From: Tyzzerella sp. An114
GTDB taxonomy: Bacteria > Bacillota > Clostridia > Lachnospirales > Anaerotignaceae
DNA length: 46,102 nt
Assembly (NCBI RefSeq): GCF_002161055.1
Contig: NZ_NFLT01000013.1
Coordinates: forward strand, 1 to 46,102
Reading direction: 5' to 3'
Shown here in pieces: positions 1 through 8,294 of the stretch (its first letter is position 1; each line of letters starts with the position of its first letter). The notes below the pieces were generated by a model that saw only the letters and a program-made list of their open reading frames with translations, had not been told where the DNA came from and did no database searches. The translations under genes were made by a program, and so were the position numbers.

Positions 1-24
1 GTTCGAATCCTACTCGGGGAGCCA
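1..24 (+). tRNA. partial tRNA 3' end, probably tRNA-Asn
   Basis: Only the T-loop (TTCGAAT), the 3' side of the T-stem (CCTAC), the 3' acceptor strand (TCGGGGA), a discriminator G and an encoded CCA are present; the 5' part lies outside the window. A G discriminator and this T-arm match Firmicute tRNA-Asn genes best. The anticodon is not visible, so the identity is an inference. Confidence 0.7.
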
Positions 25-34
25 ATTTTAATAA

Positions 35-106
35 GGCCCAATGGTCAAGCGGTTAAGACACGGCCCTTTCACGGCTGTAACCCGGGTTCGATTCCCGGTT
101 GGGTCA
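35..106 (+). tRNA. tRNA-Glu (TTC)
   Basis: A full cloverleaf can be drawn. The acceptor strands GGCCCAA and TTGGGTC pair with one G-T wobble, the T-arm is CCGGG-TTCGATT-CCCGG, and the anticodon loop reads CTTTCAC with anticodon TTC. The discriminator is A and CCA is not encoded, unlike the preceding tRNA. It lies 10 nt after that tRNA with no terminator between, so both belong to one stable-RNA transcript. Confidence 0.95.
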
Positions 107-125
107 TTTTAATTTAATAAAAATT

Positions 126-243
126 TTCGGTGATGATGCGTTTAGGGGACACACCCGTTCCCATTCCGAACACGACGGTTAAGACCTAAACGGCTGATGA
201 TACTTGGTGGGAAGCCGCCTGGGAAAGTAAGTGGTCGCCGAGA
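126..243 (+). rRNA. rrf: 5S ribosomal RNA
   Basis: This is 5S rRNA of about 117 nt. The terminal helix pairs TCGGTGA near 127 with TCGCCGA near 236. The internal segment with CCCATTCCGAACACG is the conserved loop B/C region of bacterial 5S. It sits between tRNA-Glu and tRNA-Cys, as in the distal part of a Firmicute rRNA operon or a detached 5S-tRNA cluster. No 23S sequence is visible, so which one cannot be told. Ends are approximate by a few bases. Confidence 0.95.
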
Positions 244-247
244 TTAT

Positions 248-319
248 GGCGCTGTAGCCAAGTGGTAAGGCAAAGGTCTGCAACACCTCTATTCATCGGT
301 TCAAATCCGATCAGCGCCT
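248..319 (+). tRNA. tRNA-Cys (GCA)
   Basis: The acceptor strands GGCGCTG and CAGCGCC pair fully, the anticodon loop is TCTGCAA with anticodon GCA, the T-loop is TTCAAAT, and the discriminator is T as expected for cysteine. CCA is not encoded. It starts only 4 to 5 nt after the 5S gene, and a strong terminator follows within 6 nt, so it closes the stable-RNA transcript. Confidence 0.95.
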
Positions 320-324
320 CTCTT

Positions 325-354
325 AGAACCAACATATTTGTTGGTTCTTTTTTT
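325..354 (+). terminator. intrinsic terminator of the tRNA/5S cluster
   Basis: A perfect 10-bp stem AGAACCAACA / TGTTGGTTCT with a 4-nt loop is followed by a T-run. It ends the stable-RNA unit before the HAD gene. Confidence 0.9.
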
Positions 355-414
355 GTGTCTTTGTTGATTTTTATTTCATATTTATTTATACTGATTAAAA
401 AGAGGAGGTTTAAT

Positions 415-1248
415 ATGAAAAAAGTTATTATTATGGATATTGACGGAACTTTGACCAATGAGGAAAAAGTTATAACACCTAAAACAAAAGAAAAACTCTT
501 ACAACTTCAGTCTGAAGGTGCTGTTCTTGTTCTTGCATCAGGTAGACCAGACAGAGGTCTTATTGATTTTATTGAAGAACTTGAAATGGATAAACATCAT
601 GGTATTATTGTAGCTTTTAATGGTGCTAAAGTTATTGATTGCCAGACTAAAGAGGTTCTTTTTAATCAGGCTATGTCTGTTGAAATGTGTCAAAAAGTTC
701 TTAATCATATGAAAAAATTTGATGTTCGCCCTATGGTTTATAAAGATGACTATATATATGTAAACGATGTTTACAATAACATAGTTCATGTTTGGAATAG
801 AGAGCTTAATGTAATGAAATATGAGGCTAATATAGGAAAATACAAACTCTGTGAAATTGACGACCTTGAAAAATTTGCTGATTATCCTATGAATAAAATA
901 CTTACAACTGGTGAGCCTGATTATTTACAGGAAAATTATAAGGCTATGATGGAGCCTTTTAAAGATACATTAAATTGCGTATTTACTGCACCTATGTATT
1001 TTGAATTTACTGCAAAGGGCATTGATAAAGCTAACGCTATTCGTCTGTCACTTTTACCTCTTGGATATACAAAAGATGACATGATTGCTTTTGGTGATGC
1101 TGAAAATGATAAAACTATGATTGAATATGCTGGAATTGGTGTTGCTATGGGTAATGCTACAAAAGAACTTAAAGATGTTGCTGACTTTGTTACTCTTTCA
1201 AATGATGAGGATGGTATTGCTTATGCCCTTGAAAAGCTTTTAAAATAA
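415..1248 (+). CDS. Cof-type HAD-IIB family phosphatase
   Basis: A 277-residue cytoplasmic haloacid-dehalogenase superfamily hydrolase of the Cof/YidA type, which dephosphorylates small sugar phosphates or flavin-type metabolites; the substrate cannot be read from sequence. Motif I is DIDGT (nucleophile D8, acid/base D10), motif II is LASGRP near residue 41, and motif IV is FGDAENDKTMI near residue 225. The C2-type cap lies between motifs II and IV. The ATG at 415 is chosen because AGAGGAGG lies 7 to 8 nt upstream; an in-frame extension to 262 would run through tRNA-Cys and its terminator. Terminators on both sides make it monocistronic. It may be read by leakage from the tRNA promoter, since no separate promoter is obvious. 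Confidence 0.9.
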   Translation: MKKVIIMDIDGTLTNEEKVITPKTKEKLLQLQSEGAVLVLASGRPDRGLIDFIEELEMDKHHGIIVAFNGAKVIDCQTKEVLFNQAMSVEMCQKVLNHMKKFDVRPMVYKDDYIYVNDVYNNIVHVWNRELNVMKYEANIGKYKLCEIDDLEKFADYPMNKILTTGEPDYLQENYKAMMEPFKDTLNCVFTAPMYFEFTAKGIDKANAIRLSLLPLGYTKDDMIAFGDAENDKTMIEYAGIGVAMGNATKELKDVADFVTLSNDEDGIAYALEKLLK

Positions 1249-1254
1249 TAATTT

Positions 1255-1285
1255 AAAGGTATATGTTTTTAACATATACCTTTTT
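1255..1285 (+). terminator. intrinsic terminator after the HAD gene
   Basis: The stem AAAGGTATATGTT / AACATATACCTTT with a TTT loop is followed by further T residues. Confidence 0.85.
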
Positions 1286-1371
1286 GTTGTTTATATTATA
1301 TGAACATGTTTGTTTGTGTAATAAGCTGTTTATTTACATATATTATTGATTATTTACTATTATTATTTATA

Positions 1372-1401
1372 TTGATATATTTGTAATTGTTATGATACAA
1401 T
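1372..1401 (+). promoter_or_regulatory. candidate promoter of the ACT-PFL operon
   Basis: TTGATA (1372-1377) and TACAAT (1396-1401) are 18 bp apart, each matching 5 of 6 sigma-A consensus bases. The -10 overlaps an imperfect palindrome, TTGTA(N10)TACAA (1381-1400), which could be an operator. The region is very AT-rich, so chance matches are likely. Confidence 0.35.
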
Positions 1402-1457
1402 TAAATCTAGTTTTAATTTGGCTTTTTAAAATATAAAAATTTCAGGAGGCGTTTTTT

Positions 1458-1727
1458 ATGAAAAGCATAATAACTGTTTTAGGAACAGATAAAGTTGGTA
1501 TTATTGCAAAAGTTTGTAACTATCTTGCAGAAACTAATGTAAACATACTTGATATATCTCAGACTATTGTTGCAGGTTACTTTAATATGATGATGATTGT
1601 TGATATTTCAAATCCTTCAAAATCTTTTGAAGTTATGTCATCAGACCTTGAAAATATCGGAAATGAACTTGGTGTTGTTATAAAAATGCAGCATGAGGAT
1701 ATATTCAACTGTATGCACCGTATCTGA
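1458..1727 (+). CDS. ACT domain protein (UPF0237 family)
   Basis: An 89-residue stand-alone ACT domain (UPF0237/COG3830 type). The opening beta strand and helix read SIITVLGTDKVGIIAKVCNY, and the ligand-type loop GTDKVG is typical of ACT modules that sense amino acids. The length is normal for the family. AGGAGG lies 9 nt upstream of the ATG. The next gene encodes its usual partner, a PFL/UPF0210 protein, 58 nt downstream with no terminator between, so the two should be co-transcribed. The likely role is a small-molecule-binding partner of that protein; neither ligand nor effect is established here. Confidence 0.85.
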   Translation: MKSIITVLGTDKVGIIAKVCNYLAETNVNILDISQTIVAGYFNMMMIVDISNPSKSFEVMSSDLENIGNELGVVIKMQHEDIFNCMHRI

Positions 1728-1785
1728 TGTTTTGTTGACAGTTGGTTTTAAAAAAAATATAGTGTAAAACAGGAGGATAATTTTT

Positions 1786-3144
1786 ATGCTTTCCAGAATG
1801 GAGATACAGGAAACGAACAGAATGATTGCAGAGTCAAACCTTGATGTTCGTACCATAACAATGGGTATAAGTCTTATGGACTGTGCTGACTCTGATATTG
1901 ATAGATTTAATGAGAAAATATATAAAAAAATAACAACATATGCTAAAGATCTTGTTAAAGTAGGAGAGGAACTTGAAAAACAGTTTGGTGTGCCTATTGT
2001 AAACAAGAGAATTTCTGTTACTCCTATTGCTATTGCTGCTGCTGGTTGTAACACTGATTCTTATGTAAGTGTTGCAAAAACTCTTGATAGAGCAGCTAAA
2101 GAAGTTGGAGTAAACTTTATAGGTGGTTTTTCTGCCCTTGTACATAAGGGATTTACAAAGGCTGATAAAATTCTTATAGAGTCAATTCCAGAGGCTCTTG
2201 ATGTTACAGAGAGAGTGTGTTCATCTGTAAATATCGGTACATCAAGAAATGGTCTCAATATGGACGCTGTAAAGAGACTTGGTGAAATTATTGTTGAGAC
2301 AGCAGAGAGAACAAAAGACAGAGATTGTATAGGTTGTGCAAAATTTGTTGTATTCTGTAACGCTGTTGAAGATAACCCATTTATGGCTGGTGCTTTCCAT
2401 GGTGTTGGAGAGGCTGACTGTGTTATAAATGTTGGTGTAAGTGGTCCTGGTGTTGTTAAAAAAGCCCTTGAAGAAGTTAAAAATACAGACTTTGAAACAC
2501 TTTGTGAGACAGTTAAGAAAACAGCTTTTAAAATTACAAGAGTTGGTCAGATTGTTGCTCAGGAAGCTTCAAAAAGACTTAATGTTCCTTTTGGTATAAT
2601 TGACCTTTCTCTTGCTCCTACACCTGCTATTGGTGACAGTATTGCTGAAATATTCCAGGTTATGGGACTTGAGCAAGCTGGTGCTCCGGGAACAACTGCT
2701 GCTTTAGCTATACTTAATGATAATGTTAAAAAAGGCGGAGTTATGGCTTCATCTTATGTTGGTGGTCTTAGTGGCGCTTTTATTCCTGTAAGTGAAGACC
2801 ATGGTATGATTGAAGCTGCTGAAATGGGTGCTTTAACTCTTGAAAAACTTGAGGCTATGACTTGTGTTTGTTCAGTAGGTCTTGATATGATTGCAATTCC
2901 GGGAGATACTAAAGCTACTACAATTTCAGGTATTATAGCTGATGAGGCTGCTATCGGTATGGTTAATAATAAAACAACTGCTGTAAGACTTATACCTGTT
3001 ATTGGAAAAGGTGTTGGTGAGTCTGTAACATTCGGCGGTCTTTTAGGATATGCACCTATTATGCCTGTAAATAAATATAGCTGTGAAGCTTTTATAAATA
3101 GAGGCGGAAGAATTCCTGCACCTATCCACAGCTTTAAAAATTAA
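1786..3144 (+). CDS. PFL family protein (UPF0210 / DUF711)
   Basis: A 452-residue protein of the UPF0210/DUF711 family, distantly related to pyruvate formate-lyase-like folds. Its function is not established in general. The length is usual for the family. Glycine-rich conserved blocks are visible, such as [29 protein letters not shown] and the C-terminal [12 protein letters not shown]. No signal peptide or membrane segment is seen, so it should be cytosolic. A strong AGGAGG precedes the ATG. The gene follows the ACT-domain gene, an arrangement conserved in many anaerobes, which suggests the pair works together. A long hairpin terminator closes the operon. Confidence 0.85.
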   Translation: MLSRMEIQETNRMIAESNLDVRTITMGISLMDCADSDIDRFNEKIYKKITTYAKDLVKVGEELEKQFGVPIVNKRISVTPIAIAAAGCNTDSYVSVAKTLDRAAKEVGVNFIGGFSALVHKGFTKADKILIESIPEALDVTERVCSSVNIGTSRNGLNMDAVKRLGEIIVETAERTKDRDCIGCAKFVVFCNAVEDNPFMAGAFHGVGEADCVINVGVSGPGVVKKALEEVKNTDFETLCETVKKTAFKITRVGQIVAQEASKRLNVPFGIIDLSLAPTPAIGDSIAEIFQVMGLEQAGAPGTTAALAILNDNVKKGGVMASSYVGGLSGAFIPVSEDHGMIEAAEMGALTLEKLEAMTCVCSVGLDMIAIPGDTKATTISGIIADEAAIGMVNNKTTAVRLIPVIGKGVGESVTFGGLLGYAPIMPVNKYSCEAFINRGGRIPAPIHSFKN

Positions 3145-3177
3145 TTTAAAATTTTATATATAATTAAACACAATTAA

Positions 3178-3234
3178 AGACTGCGATGATGTATAATTGA
3201 TTATATTAATATACAGCTTTCGCAGTCTGTTTTT
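3178..3234 (+). terminator. intrinsic terminator after the PFL gene
   Basis: The outer stem AGACTGCGA / TCGCAGTCT encloses an inner GTATA / TATAC stem and is followed by GTTTTT. The loop is unusually long for a terminator. Confidence 0.75.
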
Positions 3235-3294
3235 ATATTTATTACATTATTGAATATAATAAATGTATATTTTTTATTTTATGGAGGGGATTTC

Positions 3295-4749
3295 ATGAGA
3301 GTTTTGGAAGGTTTAAAACCTGAAAAAGTTTTTTATTACTTTGAGGAGATAAGTAGAATTCCTAGAGGAAGCGGAAATGAAAAGGCTATAAGTGACTATA
3401 TTGTCACTTTTGCAAAAGATAGAGGTTTGTTTGTACATCAGGATAACGCTAATAATGTTGTTATCAAAAAATCTGGTTCTAAGGGATATGAAAATTCTTT
3501 AGCTGTTATACTTCAGGGACATATTGATATGGTTTGTGAGAAAAACAGCGATGTTTCCCATGATTTTATTAAAGAAGGTCTTAAACTTCGTGTTGATGGT
3601 GATTTTGTTTTTGCTGAGGGAACAACTTTGGGAGCTGATAATGGAATTGCTGTGGCTTATATGTTAGCTCTCCTTGATGATGATACAATTTCACACCCAC
3701 CTATTGAATGTGTTTTCACAACTGATGAGGAAGTTGGAATGAAAGGAGCTATTGCCCTTGATACTTCAATTCTTGAAGGAAAAAGACTTATAAATATGGA
3801 TACTGAGGAGGAGGGTAAACTCCTTGTAAGTTGTTGTGGTGGTATGAAAATTACTACTGAATTACCTGTTATTTATGAAGATGTACCTAGTGATTTTAAA
3901 CCATATTTTATAAAAATAAGAGGTCTTAAAGGTGGACACAGTGGTTCTGATATTCATCTTCAGAGAGCTAATGCTGAAAAATTAATGGGTAGAGTTATTG
4001 CTGCCCTTGATGATGTTGATGTGAGATTTTCAAAAGTAAATGGCGGTCTTATGGATAATGCTATTGCTAGAGAATGTGACGCTCTTGTATTTTTAAAAGA
4101 GGATATATCAGACAATATTAAAAGTATTCTCGTAGATATAGAAACTAAATTTATTCACGAATACACAGGTGTTGAAGAAGGTATAAAAGTATTTATGGAA
4201 GAAACTGTTGAGGAAATTGAGTATAAAGCCTTTGACACAAAAACTAAAAATTCTGTAAGAGATATGCTTATACTTATTCCGTACGGTGTTATTACAATGA
4301 GCATGAATATACCTGGTCTTGTTGAAAGTTCAAATAATATTGGAATTGTGAGAACTGAAAAAGATTGCATAAAATTCATATGTGCTGCAAGAAGTTCTGT
4401 TGCGTCAAGAAAAGATATAATTTTTAATGAGATTGATACAATAGGAAGAATTCTTGGTGGTAAGACTTATGCAACATCTGCTTATCCTGCTTGGGAGTTT
4501 AATCCAAATTCTGAACTTTTGGCTATAACAAAAGATGTATTCCGTGATTTTTATAAAAAAGAACCTGTTGTTGAGGCAATACACGCCGGTCTTGAATGTG
4601 GTCTTTTTGCTGAAAAAATAAAAGGAATTGATATGATTTCAATAGGTCCTGATATGTTTGATGTTCATACTCCTGATGAGAGACTTAAAATTTCATCTAC
4701 TGAAAGTACATGGGAGTTCTTAAAGGCTTTACTTTCCAGACTTAAATAA
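3295..4749 (+). CDS. pepD: aminoacyl-histidine dipeptidase (peptidase D, M20 family)
   Basis: A 484-residue cytosolic M20 metallopeptidase that hydrolyses a broad range of dipeptides, including Xaa-His. The length matches PepD. Dinuclear zinc ligands appear in order: H in LQGHIDMVCEK, D in LGADNGIA, the EE pair in FTTDEEVGMKGA, and D in LINMDTEEEG, followed by the lid segment GLKGGHSGSDIH. The ATG at 3295 is chosen because GGAGGGG lies just upstream; an in-frame ATG at 3265 (or another upstream start) would add a hydrophobic stretch not found in PepD. It probably forms an operon with the permease gene 19 nt downstream. Role: peptide scavenging, with release of histidine and other amino acids. 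Confidence 0.93.
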   Translation: MRVLEGLKPEKVFYYFEEISRIPRGSGNEKAISDYIVTFAKDRGLFVHQDNANNVVIKKSGSKGYENSLAVILQGHIDMVCEKNSDVSHDFIKEGLKLRVDGDFVFAEGTTLGADNGIAVAYMLALLDDDTISHPPIECVFTTDEEVGMKGAIALDTSILEGKRLINMDTEEEGKLLVSCCGGMKITTELPVIYEDVPSDFKPYFIKIRGLKGGHSGSDIHLQRANAEKLMGRVIAALDDVDVRFSKVNGGLMDNAIARECDALVFLKEDISDNIKSILVDIETKFIHEYTGVEEGIKVFMEETVEEIEYKAFDTKTKNSVRDMLILIPYGVITMSMNIPGLVESSNNIGIVRTEKDCIKFICAARSSVASRKDIIFNEIDTIGRILGGKTYATSAYPAWEFNPNSELLAITKDVFRDFYKKEPVVEAIHAGLECGLFAEKIKGIDMISIGPDMFDVHTPDERLKISSTESTWEFLKALLSRLK

Positions 4750-4768
4750 TTAATTTAAGGAGGATAAT

Positions 4769-5953
4769 ATGAAATTACCATGGGATAAGGAATACCTTAA
4801 AATTTCCTTTCATGTTATTTTTACAATAATAGTGATATATGTTTTAAGTATACTTATTAAAAATATTTATATGTTTAATGAGGTTGCAGGACAGATTATA
4901 TCCTTTATTACCACTATACTGTCACCACTTATAATAGCTCTTGTGTTTTCTTATATAGTAAATCCTGTTGTTGAGATTTTTCATAATAAAACTCAAATCT
5001 TATGGGACAAAATACCTTTTAAAAATCATAAGGAAGATGACCCTAGATTTAAGGTGCGTACAAGAGGAACACTTTTGACATATATTACAATATTTGCTGT
5101 TATCGGTATTATAGTAAAAATGCTTATTGCAAAAATAGGTAGTGCTGATGCTAATATGTTTGCAAATATGATTAATGCCAGTATACAGGAGTTTTCCGAC
5201 CTTATAACATTTATATATGTTAAACTTGAGGAGTTTGGATTTTTACAGAATGTAAATGGAAGCTCTGCTCAACAATGGATTGCAACAGCTACAACAACTG
5301 TAACTAATTATGTTATGGGACTTGCCAATTCATTTTCAAAGGTTGGAAGTGGTGTTTTAAATACATTTATAGGTCTTACAATATCTTTTTATCTTTTGGT
5401 TGAAAAAGAAAGAATATTGTATTATTGTAATGATGCCATAGATGTGTTCTTTAAAAATGATACTGCAAAAAAAATAAAAGGTGTTTTTACAGATATGAAT
5501 AATACCTTTTCAGGATATATTGGTGGACAGATTACAGATGCAATTATAATGGCAACTCTTATAAGTATATCATTTAGCATTGTTGGAATAAATTATGCTC
5601 TTGTAATAGGTATAGTTTCAGGATTTTCAAATCTTATTCCTTATGTTGGTGCTATTGTTGCATTTATACTTGCTGTTGGTGTTGGACTTTTAAGTGGTAC
5701 ACCTATAAAAGCTCTCTATGCTGCCATAATTGTTCTTGTTCTTCAACAGATAGACAGTATATTTATTGTTCCTAGAGTTGTTGGAAAGAGTGTTGAACTT
5801 CACCCTGTTCTTGTACTTCTCTCATTATCTGTTTTTGGAAGCCTTTTTGGTCTTTTTGGAATGGTTGTTGCTGTGCCTGTTACAGCATTAATAAAACTTT
5901 TTATAACAAGGTGGTATATTAAAAAAAGAGAGTCTAAGTTTTCTTTAAAATAA
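4769..5953 (+). CDS. AI-2E family transporter (PerM/YdbI type)
   Basis: A 394-residue polytopic membrane protein of the AI-2E/UPF0118 exporter family. About eight hydrophobic segments are visible: one near residues 12-30, one near 38-65, one near 100-115, a cluster between about 190 and 340, and a C-terminal pair. The SNLIPYVGAIVAFILA segment and the later PRVVGKSVELHPVLVLLSL block are hallmarks of the family. Members are implicated in exporting small molecules or ions, and the substrate is not predictable. AAGGAGG precedes the ATG, 19 nt after pepD, so they are likely co-transcribed. A terminator follows. Confidence 0.88.
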   Translation: MKLPWDKEYLKISFHVIFTIIVIYVLSILIKNIYMFNEVAGQIISFITTILSPLIIALVFSYIVNPVVEIFHNKTQILWDKIPFKNHKEDDPRFKVRTRGTLLTYITIFAVIGIIVKMLIAKIGSADANMFANMINASIQEFSDLITFIYVKLEEFGFLQNVNGSSAQQWIATATTTVTNYVMGLANSFSKVGSGVLNTFIGLTISFYLLVEKERILYYCNDAIDVFFKNDTAKKIKGVFTDMNNTFSGYIGGQITDAIIMATLISISFSIVGINYALVIGIVSGFSNLIPYVGAIVAFILAVGVGLLSGTPIKALYAAIIVLVLQQIDSIFIVPRVVGKSVELHPVLVLLSLSVFGSLFGLFGMVVAVPVTALIKLFITRWYIKKRESKFSLK

Positions 5954-5973
5954 AATTAATATAAAATATACAA

Positions 5974-6015
5974 AAAATCCCTCTAGCAATTTGATTGCAG
6001 AGGGATTTTGTTTTT
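5974..6015 (+). terminator. intrinsic terminator after the AI-2E transporter
   Basis: The stem AAAATCCCTCT / AGAGGGATTTT encloses an inner GCAAT / ATTGC pair and is followed by a T-rich run. Confidence 0.9.
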
Positions 6016-6085
6016 CAGACAAAAAGTGTTTTTTTTATGTATATATTTAAAAATTATATTTTAAAATAAAAAGGAGAGCTTTTGT

Positions 6086-6700
6086 ATGAATAAAAGTGGA
6101 AGTGGAATTCTTCTGGCTGTTATTATGGTTGTTTTATTTATACTTTCTGTTGCCATAAACTTTTTTGATGTTACATATGGCATTTTCCCCATTATAGCTT
6201 TAGGAATAGCCCTTTTTTGTTTGTACTATACTAAGAAAAAAACATGGGCTTTGATTTCAAGTGTTTTTGTATTTGTTTTATGTCTATATGACTTTATTAT
6301 AAAAATACCTGTTATAGGTGGAATAATATATAAAGGTATGATTTTTGCCATTCCCGGAATAATGCTTATTATTATGTATTATAAAACAAAAAATTATGCC
6401 TATGCTGTTTTTGGAAGTTTTATGTTTTTTGCTGGTCTGTTTATAGTTGCTGTATATTTTGAAAATGTAAGATTTACTTGTGCATCAGCTTTTTTCGCAA
6501 TTATTGGAACATCATTTATAGTATCATATTTTTTATCTAAAGGAAGATGTGGAATTATATACGTTTTTACAACAGCAATATTTATGGTTCTTGCAATATT
6601 TAGCCTTCTTGGAACAAAGGCATATTATGCCTATTATATATATCCTGTCTCAATTTTGGTTATATGTTGTTTTACTTTTTTAAGTAAAATATTCCATTAG
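6086..6700 (+). CDS. uncharacterised polytopic membrane protein
   Basis: A 204-residue, extremely hydrophobic protein with about six to eight predicted membrane segments (around residues 8-25, 30-47, 50-72, 78-95, 100-122, 127-148, 153-178 and 183-202) and short charged connecting loops. No family motif or catalytic residue pattern was recognised, so no function is proposed. The ATG at 6086 is supported by AAGGAGAG nine to ten nt upstream. It stands between a terminator upstream and the tcdA promoter downstream, so it appears monocistronic. Confidence 0.75.
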   Translation: MNKSGSGILLAVIMVVLFILSVAINFFDVTYGIFPIIALGIALFCLYYTKKKTWALISSVFVFVLCLYDFIIKIPVIGGIIYKGMIFAIPGIMLIIMYYKTKNYAYAVFGSFMFFAGLFIVAVYFENVRFTCASAFFAIIGTSFIVSYFLSKGRCGIIYVFTTAIFMVLAIFSLLGTKAYYAYYIYPVSILVICCFTFLSKIFH

Positions 6701-6712
6701 ATAATTGTGATG

Positions 6713-6741
6713 TTGAGTTTTAATTTGTTTTGGGATATAAT
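6713..6741 (+). promoter_or_regulatory. promoter of the tcdA-rseC operon
   Basis: TTGAGT (6713-6718), a 17-bp spacer and a perfect TATAAT (6736-6741) lie 32 bp before the tcdA start. This is a good sigma-A match. Confidence 0.6.
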
Positions 6742-6773
6742 TAAGCCTGTAATTTTATGATAAGGAGTTTTTT

Positions 6774-7505
6774 ATGGATAACAGATTTATAAGAACAGAA
6801 ATGCTTATAGGAAATGAAGGTCTTGGAAAACTGAAAAATTCAAAGGTTGCTGTTTTTGGTATAGGCGGAGTTGGAGGATATGTTTGTGAGGCTCTGGCTC
6901 GTTCAGGTATTGGAAAATTTATACTTGTTGATAATGATACTGTTAGTATATCAAATATAAATCGTCAGATTATAGCTTTGGAAAGTACTGTTGGTATGTA
7001 TAAAACTGAGGCTATGGCTAAGAGAATAAAAGATATAAATCCTAATGCAGAAGTTAAAATATATAATAAGTTTTATTTAGGTGAGGAAGATGACTGTATA
7101 ATAGATGATGATTGTAATTATATAGTTGATGCTGTTGATACTGTCACAGCAAAAATAGCTCTTGTCCTTGCTGGTGAGAGAATGGGTATACCTGTTATTT
7201 CTTCCATGGGTACTGGAAATAAACTTAATCCTGCTATGTTTGAAATTACAGATATATATAAAACTTCTGTGTGTCCTTTGGCTAAAGTTATGAGAAAAGA
7301 GCTTAAGACAAGGGGTATAAAAAAACTTAAAGTTTTATATTCAAAAGAAGAACCAATAAAGGCGTCTATGTCTGAGGAGGAACTTTTGAAAAAAGGAGAA
7401 AATACAAATAAAAGAAGAACTCCGGCTAGTATATCTTTTGTTCCACCAGTGGCTGGACTTATGATAGGCGGAGAGGTTATAAAAGATTTGGCGGAGGTGA
7501 ATTGA
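6774..7505 (+). CDS. tcdA: tRNA threonylcarbamoyladenosine dehydratase (ThiF/E1-like)
   Basis: A 243-residue E1-like enzyme of the ThiF/MoeB/HesA superfamily, TcdA (CsdL/YgdL) branch. It cyclises t6A37 in ANN-decoding tRNAs to ct6A using ATP. The Rossmann ATP-binding motif is GIGGVGGYVCEAL near residues 28-40, followed by the acidic VDNDTVSISNINRQ segment and AVDTVTAK. The C-terminal part has the family block with PLAKVMRKEL, although CPLAK replaces the more usual DPLAK. No zinc CxxC pairs of MoeB are present, which favours TcdA. AAGGAG precedes the ATG. The stop codon lies 2 nt before the rseC-like ATG, so the two are translationally close. Confidence 0.88.
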   Translation: MDNRFIRTEMLIGNEGLGKLKNSKVAVFGIGGVGGYVCEALARSGIGKFILVDNDTVSISNINRQIIALESTVGMYKTEAMAKRIKDINPNAEVKIYNKFYLGEEDDCIIDDDCNYIVDAVDTVTAKIALVLAGERMGIPVISSMGTGNKLNPAMFEITDIYKTSVCPLAKVMRKELKTRGIKKLKVLYSKEEPIKASMSEEELLKKGENTNKRRTPASISFVPPVAGLMIGGEVIKDLAEVN

Positions 7506-7507
7506 TT

Positions 7508-7951
7508 ATGGCTGAAAAAGGCGTTGTTATGGAGATTAAAGATAATAATCTTGCCCTTGTTAAAATGACAAGAACAGAGGCTTGTGCTAAATGTAGAGCT
7601 TGTGTTGCTGGTATGAGTGAAAAGGATATGTTTATTGAAGCTGAAAATGTATGCGATGCAGAGAAAGGTCAGTGGGTTGAACTTGAACTTGCTGATAATG
7701 GATTTTTTTATGCTGTTATGATTATGTACGGCATACCTTTTGTGGCTTTGGTTGCTGGCATACTTTTGGGATATTTTGTTGTATCACCTTTAATTCCTTT
7801 TATAAATAGAGATATTTTAAGTTGTGTAATGGGCTTTGGTTTTACTGCTCTTGTTTACTTATGGATTAGAAGTCAAGAAAAAAGATGGGAGAGTAAAAAG
7901 TATAGACCTATTGCTGCAAGAATAACAACACCTGCTGAAAAGGGTGAATAA
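7508..7951 (+). CDS. RseC/MucC-family positive regulator protein
   Basis: A 147-residue RseC-family protein. The N-terminal cytoplasmic part carries the cysteine cluster CAKCRACVAG (three Cys near residues 29-35), and two membrane helices follow near residues 74-98 and 105-125. RseC relatives act with sigma-E anti-sigma systems or the SoxR-reducing Rsx/Rnf complexes. No rnf genes are in the window, so the partner here is unknown. ATG 7508 is chosen over the in-frame TTG at 7502 because GGAGG at 7493-7497 is about 10 nt from the ATG and too close to the TTG. It is co-transcribed with tcdA and ends at a strong terminator. Confidence 0.82.
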   Translation: MAEKGVVMEIKDNNLALVKMTRTEACAKCRACVAGMSEKDMFIEAENVCDAEKGQWVELELADNGFFYAVMIMYGIPFVALVAGILLGYFVVSPLIPFINRDILSCVMGFGFTALVYLWIRSQEKRWESKKYRPIAARITTPAEKGE

Positions 7952-7961
7952 GAGTTTTTAT

Positions 7962-7986
7962 GCGGAGTTTATACTCCGCTTTTTTT
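7962..7986 (+). terminator. intrinsic terminator after the tcdA-rseC operon
   Basis: The perfect 7-bp stem GCGGAGT / ACTCCGC with loop TTAT is followed by seven T residues. Confidence 0.95.
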
Positions 7987-8043
7987 GTGTATATATACAG
8001 TTATAAAAAATATAACACTTTTTATATGTATGTTTTTCACAAA

Positions 8044-8142
8044 AATTATTTAGCGTACGAAATAAAATCATAATATTTCATTGTGAAAATATGTACTTTT
8101 TTAAGTACATATTATATGCAGTTTGTTAATTATTTAGCATAC
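8044..8142. repeat. paired direct repeats flanking a hairpin upstream of glmU
   Basis: The 378-nt gap before glmU is not empty. AATTATTTAGCRTAC occurs at 8044-8058 and again at 8128-8142, exactly 84 bp apart (about eight helical turns), with one mismatch. Between them is a perfect 10-bp inverted repeat, ATATGTACTT / AAGTACATAT (8089-8098 / 8103-8112). It lacks a T-run on the plus strand, so it is not an obvious terminator. The arrangement resembles paired operators, but the protein is unknown. Confidence 0.5.
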
Positions 8143-8263
8143 AATCTATTTTTTGTTATAAATTTTAAAGTGTTGAATATTTTTAATGTCTTATGACTAA
8201 TTTTGTTGGTAAAATCGGTTTATAGGATATTATTTTAGGTAAATAAGTATATTGAAAATAGTC

Positions 8264-8294
8264 TTGTAAAATGAGAAAATAAATAATATATAAT
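8264..8294 (+). promoter_or_regulatory. candidate glmU promoter
   Basis: TTGTAA (8264-8269) is followed by TATATA after 17 bp or TATAAT (8289-8294) after 19 bp, 36 to 43 bp before the glmU ATG. It is plausible, but the surrounding AT-richness weakens the case. Confidence 0.4.

Noticed and set aside
262-414. In-frame 51-codon extension of the HAD phosphatase
   Set aside because: It would translate tRNA-Cys and its terminator; the ATG at 415 has a strong AGGAGG and gives the normal family start.
8123-8140. Rex-like TTGTTAA-TTAT-TTAGCAT upstream of glmU
   Set aside because: Only the left half fits; the right half has two mismatches and the site is about 150 bp from the likely promoter. It overlaps the 15-mer repeat, which explains the sequence better.
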